Shown: positions 26,138 to 33,938 of the stretch, piece after piece
How the letters are laid out: the number at the start of each line of letters is the position of its first letter
Numbering within the stretch: position 1 is the first letter of the stretch
Notes under the pieces: model-generated
What the model saw: the letters and a program-made list of their open reading frames with translations, nothing else
Told to the model about the DNA's origin: nothing
Databases searched by the model: none
Origin: JAIQFL01 sp035295745
GTDB taxonomy: Bacteria; Acidobacteriota; Terriglobia; Bryobacterales; Bryobacteraceae
NCBI GenBank assembly: GCA_035295745.1
Contig: DATGIL010000050.1
Span: forward strand, 1 to 48,505
Direction of reading: 5' to 3'
Length of the DNA stretch: 48,505 nucleotides
Made by a program: the position numbers and the translations under genes

Positions 26138-27739
26138 TCATCCGCTGCGGCGTCCGCCGGAAGCGCGATATTTGTGCTTTTCGGCGGACCAGGTGGTTTC
26201 CCCGTACTCACCCATCGCGACCGTGCCCGAGATCTTATCGCCATCCACCGTTCCGTTGAAAAGGTACGAGACCCGTTGGCCTTGGATCGGGAATGAGGTT
26301 TGGAAGCGCACCTTATTGGCGGCCACCGTCCCATTCAAGTCGGACGCATAGAACTCGGTGTGGTGCGTGCCCACCAACTTGCCCGCATCCTGCTCCAGCA
26401 CCAGCATATGATTCGCCGAACCTCGCCCGAATTCCAAGCGGACATCCCACTGGCCCGCCACCGATACGGGCTTGCCTTCCGGAAGTGGCGCAGGATTCTC
26501 GAACTTGGGCGGCTTCGTCAGAACCGCATGGAGCCGGTCGGCGATTACCTTTTCGTCTCCCGCAGCCAGCATGTAGGGAACAATCACCGCCGAACTGGTC
26601 ATACTGGCAGGGCGTGTGCCCGTACCGCGATCGAGCACGATGCGGGGCTCGGAATCCAGCAGAACCTTGGCTACTTCCGTTCCAGTGATCCCCAGCTTGG
26701 CTCCGTCCCATTGAATCGTCAGATTCGGGGTGCGGTTTGAGAGTCCCTCGCTCACCATCCCCTTTTTGGTAGTCACGCCGTCAATCGGTTTGACGCGATC
26801 GGCGATGGTGTCGAGCCATGATTCCCACAGTGCCCATTCGGCTTTGTGGTCACGCTTCGTCCACATCTCCACCGCCGTCAGCATTCCCATGATCTCTTCC
26901 TTGCCCACCTTCAGAGATCGCCCGAAAGCATGATGCGGCGCACTATTGGCCCACGCGGCCTGCAGCCAGTTCTTCTCCCCAAGCAGTAGTCCGGCAGCTT
27001 GCGGCCCGCGGATGCACTTGCCGCCGCTATAGGCGACGGCGCTCGCGCCTCGCTCAAGATGGATATTCGGCTTCAGAGTGAGAATCTCGGCCGCCGCATC
27101 CACAATCACGGGAACATTCTTCCGGCGGGCCACTTCTGATACTACGCGCGTCCCGAGCGGCCCATCGTCGCCCGGACCACCCAGAATGTACACCATCGCG
27201 GTGCGCTCATTGAAGGCGGGTTCCAGTTCGTTGACGTTCCGCACTTCGACGATCTTGACACCCAACATGCGGATGGCGTGATCGTAGACATTGCGCGAAT
27301 ACGAGGGGATGATCACTTCGTTCTTGAGCCCGGTGAGATCGGGCAGCCGCTGCATGCGCTCGGGATTATTGCCGGCAATCGCTGCCGCGGTGCAGTGTGT
27401 CAGCGCCGCGCAACAGCCGGCCGTGATGATCCCCCACTCCGCACCGGTCAACTCGGCCAGCCGCTTCCCTACCCCATCCATCAATTCGTCCATCTGCACG
27501 TAGCTGCGCGACGCTTCATCCATCGCATGCTTCACCTCGGGGAGGGTGGTGGATCCCGTAATGATGGTGTAGGTGCCGTGCGCGTTGATGATCGGACGCA
27601 CTCCAATGGCGCGGTACACATTTACCATGGCCTGAAACGGAGCAGCGGCCGCATTGCGAACGGCGGTCCCGGCAATTTGGGCGGCGGCCAGCAGGCTGCC
27701 CTTTCGAAAAAGGTCACGGCGGTGGAACGGACTGAACAT
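26138..27739 (-). CDS. Exported SelA-fold PLP-dependent enzyme with C-terminal beta domain
   Basis: A 533-residue protein. Twin-arginine signal in HRRDLFRKGSLLAAAQIAG (residues 6-24). Fold-type I PLP domain at about 40-405: N-terminal GVRPIINAHGTYTIITGSTTLP and the SelA/D-glucosaminate-6-phosphate ammonia-lyase-like active site. PVIVDAAAE (Asp about 215) precedes SGGKCIRGPQAAGLLLG, whose Lys (about 241) should bind PLP. From about 415 a beta-rich domain follows (VAGQWDVRLEF...LNGTVAANKVRFQ...SGTVAMGEYGE) not found in SelA. Tat export fits a cofactor-loaded enzyme. ATG 27739 is chosen because GAGGTGA lies 5 nt upstream; a GTG at 27748 overlaps that site. Selenocysteine synthesis is unlikely because the protein is exported; a lyase or dehydratase is more plausible. 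Confidence 0.85.
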   Translation of the reverse strand: MFSPFHRRDLFRKGSLLAAAQIAGTAVRNAAAAPFQAMVNVYRAIGVRPIINAHGTYTIITGSTTLPEVKHAMDEASRSYVQMDELMDGVGKRLAELTGAEWGIITAGCCAALTHCTAAAIAGNNPERMQRLPDLTGLKNEVIIPSYSRNVYDHAIRMLGVKIVEVRNVNELEPAFNERTAMVYILGGPGDDGPLGTRVVSEVARRKNVPVIVDAAAEILTLKPNIHLERGASAVAYSGGKCIRGPQAAGLLLGEKNWLQAAWANSAPHHAFGRSLKVGKEEIMGMLTAVEMWTKRDHKAEWALWESWLDTIADRVKPIDGVTTKKGMVSEGLSNRTPNLTIQWDGAKLGITGTEVAKVLLDSEPRIVLDRGTGTRPASMTSSAVIVPYMLAAGDEKVIADRLHAVLTKPPKFENPAPLPEGKPVSVAGQWDVRLEFGRGSANHMLVLEQDAGKLVGTHHTEFYASDLNGTVAANKVRFQTSFPIQGQRVSYLFNGTVDGDKISGTVAMGEYGETTWSAEKHKYRASGGRRSG

Positions 27740-27811
27740 CGGTGTCACCTCGATTCCTAAAAGGTAACGCGATGCGGCCGGTTTGGCTAGGGGAAAAGCT
27801 CGGTCGAACGA

Positions 27812-28336
27812 TTAAGGCTGGGCGGCTGGGGGCTTGTCGCTCACCAGAATTGGATTGGTGAACAGGCTGGAGTTTGGGATCAAAATCACTTTGTCGGGCT
27901 GGCGCAGCACGGTGTACCGAAGGTCGATATTGGTCACCTCCCCTTCGAGTCCGGTGACGGAGATGTGATCGCCGACGCCAAATGGGCGGAATAGCAGCAG
28001 CAGAATACCCGCCAACAAGTTGGATAGAACGTCACGAAAGGCAAATCCGAGCGCGAATCCGGTCAGGCCCAGTCCTGCGATCAAAGCGGAAACATTTACA
28101 CCAACAGTGCCAAGAGCAGTTCCGAATCCGATAGTGAGAATCGCAATATTCGCGGTACGGCCCAACAGTTGGAGCAGTCCCTCGTTATGCGGCATACGAT
28201 GACGGACCTGGCCAATCAGATAGGCTGCCACTTTTCCGGCAATCCAGAAGGCGCCGAGGATCAAGAGGCCGGCAACCATGTGCTCCGTCAGGGAGCGAAA
28301 TTCCGGCCAGATTTTGTGGGGATCAAGAAAAGACAC
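27812..28336 (-). CDS. Short MscS-family mechanosensitive channel
   Basis: A 174-residue membrane protein with the MscS core: an N-terminal helix, a second helix (ANIAILTIGFGTALGTVG), the pore-lining Gly/Ala-rich helix VSALIAGLGLTGFALGFAFRDVLSNLLAGILLLLFRPF, and the beta domain GDHISVTGLEGEVTNIDLRYTVLRQPDKVILIPNSSLFTNPI. It ends soon after this, so the large alpha/beta C-terminal vestibule of the 286-residue E. coli MscS is absent. Short MscS forms are known in several bacteria, and the stop is clean, so this is probably not a truncation. The start is a GTG at 28336 without a clear ribosome site, so it is uncertain; an ATG 19 codons on would remove only cytosolic residues. Confidence 0.85.
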   Translation of the reverse strand: MSFLDPHKIWPEFRSLTEHMVAGLLILGAFWIAGKVAAYLIGQVRHRMPHNEGLLQLLGRTANIAILTIGFGTALGTVGVNVSALIAGLGLTGFALGFAFRDVLSNLLAGILLLLFRPFGVGDHISVTGLEGEVTNIDLRYTVLRQPDKVILIPNSSLFTNPILVSDKPPAAQP

Positions 28337-28349
28337 GATGAGCAGAAAG

Positions 28350-28378
28350 CGGGGCGGGCGAAGAGTTGCCCTGCCCCG
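28350..28378 (-). terminator. GC-rich hairpin, probable terminator
   Basis: GGGGCGGG (28351-28358) pairs with CCCTGCCCC (28369-28377), with one bulged base. On the minus strand it lies about 47 nt after the stop of the gene at 28425-28994 and is followed by GCTTTCT. It is also just upstream of the MscS start, so it could act as an attenuator for that gene. Confidence 0.5.
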
Positions 28379-28424
28379 AGCGTGCGATACGCAGTTATAC
28401 GCAGCCGAAGCTGCAAGTTATTGG

Positions 28425-28994
28425 TTAGTGTCCATCGGGATGGTCGTAATCGTGATAGTGCCGGCCGTCACGATCGTAACCGCGGTCGATAACGCCCATG
28501 TCAAGTGGCCGTTCTAAGCGGAAGGTCACCACGGAGTCACGTGGAACTCGCACGGCCCGCCCGCGGGCCTGGCCGCCATTGATCGCGCCGACGATTTGGC
28601 CTACCAAGCTATTGTCCCGCCGTGATTCCACCCGGTTGGGATCAGTGCGGATTGCGTACCTCTGTCCGTCGACAATCACCGATTCGAGATCCAGAATCAG
28701 ATCGTTGTCCGGTGCTACTCTGACGATCAGTTCGGCGCGCGACCCACGCGGGATTGCAAGCCTCCCATTATCACCCCGAACATCCTGGTCAACGATGCCG
28801 TAATAGACCCGGTTGTCCTGACGTTCGACATCGATTGTGTCGTTGGTCCTCACCGGAATTACGGTTCCCGGATTCAGTCTCGTCACCCGATCGCGGTCTC
28901 CGGAGCGGTCCCGGTCGCGATCCTGTGCCATCCCTACGGTGGCAATCGAAAGAGCGATGGCCAGTGCCGACCCGCCAATCCATTTGTAAAGCAT
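28425..28994 (-). CDS. Secreted Arg/Asp-rich protein of unknown function
   Basis: A 189-residue protein with a signal peptide at about 1-23 (MLYKWIGGSALAIALSIATVG, cleavage near MAQ). The mature part starts with DRDRDRSGDRDR, continues with PGTVIPVRTNDTIDVERQDNRVYYGIVDQDVRGDNGRLAIPRGSRAELIVR, and ends in an Asp/His-rich tail. The central part (fixed PVRTND, then IPRGSRAELIV) recalls the beta-barrel core of TrbI/VirB10-type and related acidobacterial secreted proteins, but I cannot assign a function. It is preceded by AAGGGGGA about 10 nt upstream of the ATG and followed by a GC-rich terminator. Confidence 0.7.
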   Translation of the reverse strand: MLYKWIGGSALAIALSIATVGMAQDRDRDRSGDRDRVTRLNPGTVIPVRTNDTIDVERQDNRVYYGIVDQDVRGDNGRLAIPRGSRAELIVRVAPDNDLILDLESVIVDGQRYAIRTDPNRVESRRDNSLVGQIVGAINGGQARGRAVRVPRDSVVTFRLERPLDMGVIDRGYDRDGRHYHDYDHPDGH

Positions 28995-29096
28995 GCCTTC
29001 AATTCCCCCTTACGTGAAGGGAGCATGCACCTGGCGCACCATTGGGTTCCGCAATACTGGAGAACGGCACAGGTGAGAATCAAAGCCGGCCTTGTC

Positions 29097-29708
29097 TTAC
29101 TTCTTCTCCACCCGCTTCGCCTTGACAAAATCCAATTCGGCCTGTTTTGGAATGCCCGGCTCGAAGCATCGGCGGCAGCGAGCTTCGTACATATCCGACG
29201 TTCCCACGACGATCAAGTCCTCCGATCCGCGGAGACGCTGCGTATGCTTGGCCGGATTGCCGCAGCGTACGCAGATGGCCAGCGTCTTGGTGATCGATTC
29301 CGCGAGTGCCAGCAACTCGGGAATGGGAGCAAATGGGCGCCCGAGATAATCCGTATCCAGTCCGGAAATGATGACCTGTTTGCCGCTGTCGGCGAGCCGC
29401 TGGGCCACATCCACGAGGGTGGGGCCCATGAAATTCGCTTCGTCGATTCCCACCACCTCCGACCGCCAGTCGATGCGCTGTGTGATCTCGTTGGCGCCAT
29501 CCACTACCTGGGAATGCATGCGTAAATCGCCATGCGACACGATTTCGTCCGCCGAGTAGCGGTCGTCGATCGTCGGCTTGAACACCTCGACCCGCTTTCG
29601 CGCGATGATGGCGCGCCGCAGGCGCCTGATCAGTTCCTCGCTCTTGCCCGAAAACATGGGCCCGCAGATCACTTCAATCCATCCGATATTGCCGGTGATG
29701 ATGTCCAT
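29097..29708 (-). CDS. tdk: Thymidine kinase (type II)
   Basis: It phosphorylates thymidine to dTMP in the salvage pathway, in the cytosol. The 203-residue protein has the P-loop GPMFSGKS (16-23) and the catalytic GIDEANF region (Glu about 90). YEARCRRCF near 175-182, with the pair C146/C149 (AICVRCG), forms the four-Cys zinc site of type II enzymes. Length is normal. The ATG at 29708 starts MDIITGNIGWIEVICGPM; a longer open frame to 29768 adds an unrelated N-terminus. No ribosome site is visible. It is divergent from the WD40-like gene with 58 bp between start codons. Confidence 0.96.
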   Translation of the reverse strand: MDIITGNIGWIEVICGPMFSGKSEELIRRLRRAIIARKRVEVFKPTIDDRYSADEIVSHGDLRMHSQVVDGANEITQRIDWRSEVVGIDEANFMGPTLVDVAQRLADSGKQVIISGLDTDYLGRPFAPIPELLALAESITKTLAICVRCGNPAKHTQRLRGSEDLIVVGTSDMYEARCRRCFEPGIPKQAELDFVKAKRVEKK

Positions 29709-29766
29709 ACGAAAACGCCAGCATGGCACACTCACTGGGCCCGAATCCACTCTTCGAAGCGCGATC

Positions 29767-30744
29767 ATGGTTTGGATGCCGTTGCCTGTTCTATTTGCGC
29801 TCTTCGTTCATAGCCTTACCCTTACTCACAAGATCGGCGTGGATTGGGAACCGGGACCGTATCAATGGATGAACTTCGTCGCCATCAGTGCCGATGGAAA
29901 GACGGTGGCCTCAAATGGCGCGCTGTCCGGCAATGCGGCCGGCACCGGCTTTTGGACCTTCCCGGCGGGCAAGTTCATCCGCTCCATCGAGGGCAATCCC
30001 AAAGCCGTTTCTTCCGATTTTCGATTTCTCGCAACCGAAGATCGCGCAATTGACCTCAGCAGCGGGCAGGTGGTACTGCGCCTGCCGAGTGGACGCCGCC
30101 TCTGGACGCAGGCGGCGTTCAGCGCCACTGGAGAGTACTTCGCGTCGGCAGCCTACTTCGAAGACGGGAAGCCCGATACGCCGCGCATCACGGTGGTCAG
30201 AACCAGCGACGGCGCGGTGGTGTCCCGTTTCGGCAAGCGCTATACGGCTTCGATCGCGGCCCATCCGAATGGTGAGATCCTGGCATCCGGTCATTGGGAC
30301 AACGTCACCTTGTGGAAGCTGCGAACGGGCGAGCGAATCGGCTTACTTGCTGGTTTTGGACGCTACGTCAACGGCATCGGGTTCAGTCGCGACGGCCACC
30401 TGCTCGCGGCAGGAACCGACGACGGGCAACTCGCGATTTGGGACCTCACGACCCGGACGCGATTGCATTCGCTGCGCATCGGGTGGGGCGACGTATCGAA
30501 CCCGGCTTTCAGTCCTGACGGCAAACGGGTGGCGGCCGGCACCTATGCCGACGGCACCGTGTCGGTGGTGGACGTGAGTTCAGGTGAACTGGTATCGCAG
30601 ACGAAGGTGTCGATGTTCGGATGCGGATCGGTAGCGTTCAGCCCGGATGGAAAGTATCTGCTGGTTCCGTCGAACGGCGGGCGGCTTGGGCCGAAGCAGT
30701 TCGACAAGGGCGGCAGCATCCGCGTCTTCTCGGTCCTTGACTGA
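29767..30744 (+). CDS. Exported WD40-repeat-like beta-propeller protein
   Basis: A 325-residue protein with a signal-like N-terminus (MVWMPLPVLFALFVHSLTL, about 1-19). It is followed by about six repeats with the WD40-like rhythm SxDGKxxAxG...xxVWD: FVAISADGKTVAS, IAAHPNGEILASGHWDNVTLWKL, IGFSRDGHLLAAGTDDGQLAIWDL, NPAFSPDGKRVAAGTYADGTVSVVDV and VAFSPDGKYLLV. Such propellers are protein-interaction scaffolds; the partner is unknown. The ATG at 29767 is chosen as the first start outside the divergent tdk leader that opens a signal peptide. It converges with the DUF4126 gene, leaving 8 bp. Confidence 0.82.
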   Translation: MVWMPLPVLFALFVHSLTLTHKIGVDWEPGPYQWMNFVAISADGKTVASNGALSGNAAGTGFWTFPAGKFIRSIEGNPKAVSSDFRFLATEDRAIDLSSGQVVLRLPSGRRLWTQAAFSATGEYFASAAYFEDGKPDTPRITVVRTSDGAVVSRFGKRYTASIAAHPNGEILASGHWDNVTLWKLRTGERIGLLAGFGRYVNGIGFSRDGHLLAAGTDDGQLAIWDLTTRTRLHSLRIGWGDVSNPAFSPDGKRVAAGTYADGTVSVVDVSSGELVSQTKVSMFGCGSVAFSPDGKYLLVPSNGGRLGPKQFDKGGSIRVFSVLD

Positions 30745-30752
30745 CGGCACTG

Positions 30753-31214
30753 TCAGATCCGCGTGACGATCAAGAGAGCGCCGCCGATGGCGAGAGCGTC
30801 CTCCAGGAGTGCTATGCGCAGATCGTTGCCGCCGGTAGCTCGTACCAGCCGGCTACGAAACTCGTACCCGCCAAGCGTTCCTGCGACGGCGCCGCAAACG
30901 CCCGCGACCAGGCCCGGCACGAAGTCATGACTGGGTACTCCCAATGCCGCGCCGCACAGTGCGCCCATGGCGATCCGTGCGATAAAGCCGGGAGGCGCCT
31001 TACGGCTGGGCGTCTTCGGCAGCTTGTCGGCAATCAACTCCCCGATCGCGCCCAGAGAGAAGATTGCCACGGCGGGCACCGAACCCATCCAAGCCAGGCC
31101 GCTATCGGACAACGGCACCCAGCCCATGCGGGCCGCCCAGCAGACGACCGCGGGCGCAGTCATCGAGCGAAGTCCCGTCACCACACCAATCAGAAACGCC
31201 AGAATGTATGCCAT
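30753..31214 (-). CDS. DUF4126 family membrane protein
   Basis: A 153-residue integral membrane protein with Gly/Ala-rich helices. The N-terminal GVVTGLRSMTAPAVVCWAARMG and the middle AIGELIADKLPKTPSRKAPPGFIARIAMGALCGAALG are typical of DUF4126; the family has no established function. A gap of 15 bp separates it from the preceding quinoprotein gene on the same strand, so the two could form an operon. A purine-rich GGGAGGGG precedes the ATG (31214). Confidence 0.8.
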   Translation of the reverse strand: MAYILAFLIGVVTGLRSMTAPAVVCWAARMGWVPLSDSGLAWMGSVPAVAIFSLGAIGELIADKLPKTPSRKAPPGFIARIAMGALCGAALGVPSHDFVPGLVAGVCGAVAGTLGGYEFRSRLVRATGGNDLRIALLEDALAIGGALLIVTRI

Positions 31215-31229
31215 GATTTCCCCTCCCGC

Positions 31230-33323
31230 TCACTCTTCCGGTAATGTGAAAGCGACGTAAACGGAGGCCGTCCCCCCTGCGGGCGCTTTGCCTCCGGAAG
31301 CCTCGATCAGCACGTATTGTTTACCGTTGACCTCATAAGTCGCAGGAGTGGAATTGCCTGAAGAAGGCATCACCGTCTCCCACAGCAACTTGCCGGTCTG
31401 CTTATCGAACGCGCGAAACTTGCGATCGAAGTTGGTCGCGGCGATGAAGACCAGGCCGCCGGCAGTCACGATCGGGCCGCCATAGTTCTCGCTGCCGGTG
31501 TCTTTCATCCCTTTCGCCACCAGTTCGGGATACTCGCCCAGCGGGATCTTCCATGCGTATTCCCCTGTGCTCAAATCGATCGCGTTCAAGGTACCCCACG
31601 GCGGCGCCACCGCTGGATAGCCTTGCGGATCGAGAAACTTCTTGTATCCGGTAAATCGATACTTGAGGTCGAACGGCGACTTGGGCACAGGCGCCGACGG
31701 ACCAGAGGAGTCTCCACCGACGACATACTGCACGATCGCCCGCAGCGACTGCGCTCGCAGATTCGGAAACCCAGGCATACGCCCGCTACCCTGCTTAATG
31801 GTCTGCGTGATCTGTTCCGCCGTCCGCTGTTTGCCGATCTCGTTCAACGCCGGTGCCTGGCCGCCATTGCCCGTCAGGTCGGCCCCATGACACACGGAGC
31901 ACTGCGCCACGTACAGTTCGCGGCCGCTCGCGGCAGGCGTATTGAGCGCCAGGCTCGACGTCCAGGCCAGATCGTTGGAATTCACAAATAACAGCGCGCT
32001 TTCCGGATCGAAAGCCGCGCCTCCCCATTCGGCGCCGCCATCAAACCCTGGGAAGATCACAGTCTCCTTGCCTACGCTTAGGGGAACGAACTGGCCCTCG
32101 CTGCGAAATGTCCGGAACTGTTCGAGGGCCCACTGATGCGCCTCGGGCGTGCGATTCGTCAACATCTCCTCGGTCAATCGCTGCCGGGCATAGGGCGCGG
32201 GCTTCGTGGGCAGAGGCTGCATCTCCGCCGCCACCTCGCCTTCCACGTCGCTCGCGGGATACTTGCGATACTCGATCGAGAAAAGCGGCTTGCCGGTCGC
32301 GCGATCGAACAAGAAGACATATCCATGTTTGCTGGTCTGCGCGACCGCGTCCACCATCTTGCCGTCGTGCTTCACCGTCACCAGCACCGGCGGCGACGGA
32401 AAATCGCGATCCCAGATGTCGTGCCGGACGGCCTGAAAATGCCAGATGCGTTTGCCGGTCTTAGCGTCCAGCGCCAACAGGCAGTTCGCAAACAGATCGT
32501 CACCCACCCGATTCGCGCCATAGAAATCGGCGGCCGCCGAACCGGTCGGCACGAAGACAATCCCGCGCTTCGCATCCACCGTCATGCCAGCCCAATTGTT
32601 GGCTGCCCCGGTATAGGTCCACGCATCCTTCGGCCAGGTTTCATATCCAAACTCGCCGGGCCGGGGAATGGTATGGAAACTCCAGCGCAGCTTGCCGCTC
32701 CGCACGTCATAGGCGCGAATATCGCCATAAGAGGCCGGCAGTCCCTCGCTCTCGCGTCCGCCGACGATCAGCAAGTCCTTATAGATGACGCCCGGGCTGG
32801 TGAGGCTCACCGACTCCTTCTCGGGGTCTCCGCGGCCCAAGTCCTGATGCAGATCGATACGCCCTTCGTTGCCGAAGCCGGGAATCACTGCGCCCGTCTT
32901 CGCGTTCAATGCGTACACATATCGCCCCACGCCCGCGAAGATGCGCTCCTCTCCCGCTCCCGACCACCACGTCATCCCGCGCACCTTCTGCGCGCTATTC
33001 TTCGAGTCCCACGACCACGCCAATTTCCCCGTCGCGGCATCCAGCGCGATCACCAACCCGCCGGGAGTATTGCCGTAAACGACGCCATGCACCACGATGG
33101 GCTGCGTCTGCAGACCGCCGCGTCCTCCGCCGTTTGTCGCGTCGTAGGTCCACGCCACGCGCAGACGACTGACGTTCCCCCGGTTGATCTGCCGAAGCGG
33201 CGAGTATCGAGTGCCCTCGCTATTGCCGCCGTAGACGGGCCACTCCTGAGCGGGCTTTTGCGACAAGGCAGCCAAAGCCGCGAACACCAGAAGCACGAGC
33301 GGAAGCAGAATTCTCCATGGCAT
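31230..33323 (-). CDS. PQQ-dependent quinoprotein dehydrogenase with inserted cytochrome c domain
   Basis: A periplasmic oxidase of sugars or alcohols using PQQ; the substrate is not predictable. The 697-residue protein has a signal peptide or anchor at about 1-20, then propeller blades starting WPVYGGNSEGTRYSPLRQIN. Blade repeats such as IALDAATGKLAWSWD, AYDVRSGKLRWSF and ALDAKTGKRIWHFQ follow. At about 460-545 a monohaem cytochrome c domain is inserted, with CSVCH (C475, C478, H479) and GRMPGFPNL giving the likely axial Met. The propeller then resumes (IDLSTGEYAWKIPLGEYPEL, FDKQTGKLLWETVMPSSGN). Most such quinohaemoproteins carry the haem domain at the C-terminus, so an internal position is unusual though known in this glucose-dehydrogenase-like group. 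Divergent from the thioredoxin locus. Confidence 0.9.
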   Translation of the reverse strand: MPWRILLPLVLLVFAALAALSQKPAQEWPVYGGNSEGTRYSPLRQINRGNVSRLRVAWTYDATNGGGRGGLQTQPIVVHGVVYGNTPGGLVIALDAATGKLAWSWDSKNSAQKVRGMTWWSGAGEERIFAGVGRYVYALNAKTGAVIPGFGNEGRIDLHQDLGRGDPEKESVSLTSPGVIYKDLLIVGGRESEGLPASYGDIRAYDVRSGKLRWSFHTIPRPGEFGYETWPKDAWTYTGAANNWAGMTVDAKRGIVFVPTGSAAADFYGANRVGDDLFANCLLALDAKTGKRIWHFQAVRHDIWDRDFPSPPVLVTVKHDGKMVDAVAQTSKHGYVFLFDRATGKPLFSIEYRKYPASDVEGEVAAEMQPLPTKPAPYARQRLTEEMLTNRTPEAHQWALEQFRTFRSEGQFVPLSVGKETVIFPGFDGGAEWGGAAFDPESALLFVNSNDLAWTSSLALNTPAASGRELYVAQCSVCHGADLTGNGGQAPALNEIGKQRTAEQITQTIKQGSGRMPGFPNLRAQSLRAIVQYVVGGDSSGPSAPVPKSPFDLKYRFTGYKKFLDPQGYPAVAPPWGTLNAIDLSTGEYAWKIPLGEYPELVAKGMKDTGSENYGGPIVTAGGLVFIAATNFDRKFRAFDKQTGKLLWETVMPSSGNSTPATYEVNGKQYVLIEASGGKAPAGGTASVYVAFTLPEE

Positions 33324-33367
33324 GTACTGGTAGTTTCGGACGATTCTTTCAAGATCGCAATGGGTGA

Positions 33368-33373
33368 TATACT
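33368..33373 (+). promoter_or_regulatory. Possible -10 box (TATACT)
   Basis: TATACT lies 19 nt upstream of the ATG at 33393, between divergent genes. A TTCTTT at 33344-33349 with an 18-nt spacer is a weak -35. The AAGGAG ribosome site begins at 33381, just after the expected start of transcription. Confidence 0.4.
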
Positions 33374-33392
33374 TCGGCGCAAGGAGTGCTTC

Positions 33393-33938
33393 ATGCTCTG
33401 GCGTTTTTCCTGCATTTCGGTGCTCTGCTGCCTTGCGGCCTACCCCGCCGGCGATGCCCGATCGGCGGTTCAGGCCGCGCAGGATTTCGAACGGAAGCTG
33501 AGTCAGTTGCCGCTATCCCTGGCGATCCAATTCCGCGTCCAGGCGGCTCAGACGTTGCAGCCCCGCCACCCCGACCTGGCTCACCAATTTGCCGGCGCCG
33601 CCTTAGAACAACTGCGCAAGGAGAAAGACATCAAGGTCGGCACGCCCGTGATCCGCGCGCTCATTGCGGCGTCGCCGGACGAGGCGATTCCCGTGCTGTC
33701 GAGTGCTTCGCCCAACGCCATGCTGGTCATCATTGCGACCCTGGCGCCCGAGCACCCGGACCAGGCACTCGCGCTATACCGCTCGGCGCTCCACGATGGC
33801 AAGGTTGATTTTCACGCGCTTTCGCCGCTGATTATGCAGTTCGCGAAGGAGAGACCGTCGATGGCCTCCGAGTTGCTCGAGTCGCTGGTGGACAATTATG
33901 ACTTCAGCAACCTGGAGCCCTGGGATGCTGGTGGCTGA
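33393..33938 (+). CDS. Exported helical protein, possibly the front half of a redoxin gene
   Basis: A 181-residue protein. Signal peptide at about 1-20 (MLWRFSCISVLCCLAAYPAG), then mostly alpha-helical repeats (AQDFERKLSQLPLSLAIQFRVQAAQTLQ; LVIIATLAPEHPDQALALYRSAL) resembling HEAT/TPR-type helices, ending LESLVDNYDFSNLEPWDAGG. AAGGAG at 33381-33386 gives a solid start at 33393; an open frame running further upstream to 32136 is antisense shadow of the quinoprotein. The stop TGA overlaps the next ATG (TGATG). The next product lacks a signal peptide and continues similar helical sequence, so both may be halves of one exported protein separated by a frameshift. Confidence 0.7.
   Translation: MLWRFSCISVLCCLAAYPAGDARSAVQAAQDFERKLSQLPLSLAIQFRVQAAQTLQPRHPDLAHQFAGAALEQLRKEKDIKVGTPVIRALIAASPDEAIPVLSSASPNAMLVIIATLAPEHPDQALALYRSALHDGKVDFHALSPLIMQFAKERPSMASELLESLVDNYDFSNLEPWDAGG

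Noticed and set aside
26138..27739. Selenocysteine synthase (SelA)
   Set aside because: The protein has a Tat signal, would be outside the cytosol, and has an extra beta domain. No selB, selD or tRNA-Sec was seen.
27812..28336. Truncated MscS pseudogene
   Set aside because: The pore helix and beta domain are complete and the stop is clean; short MscS forms are known.
32136..33392. 420-codon N-terminal extension of the exported helical protein
   Set aside because: The extension is antisense to the quinoprotein gene; the start at 33393 has AAGGAG and a signal peptide.
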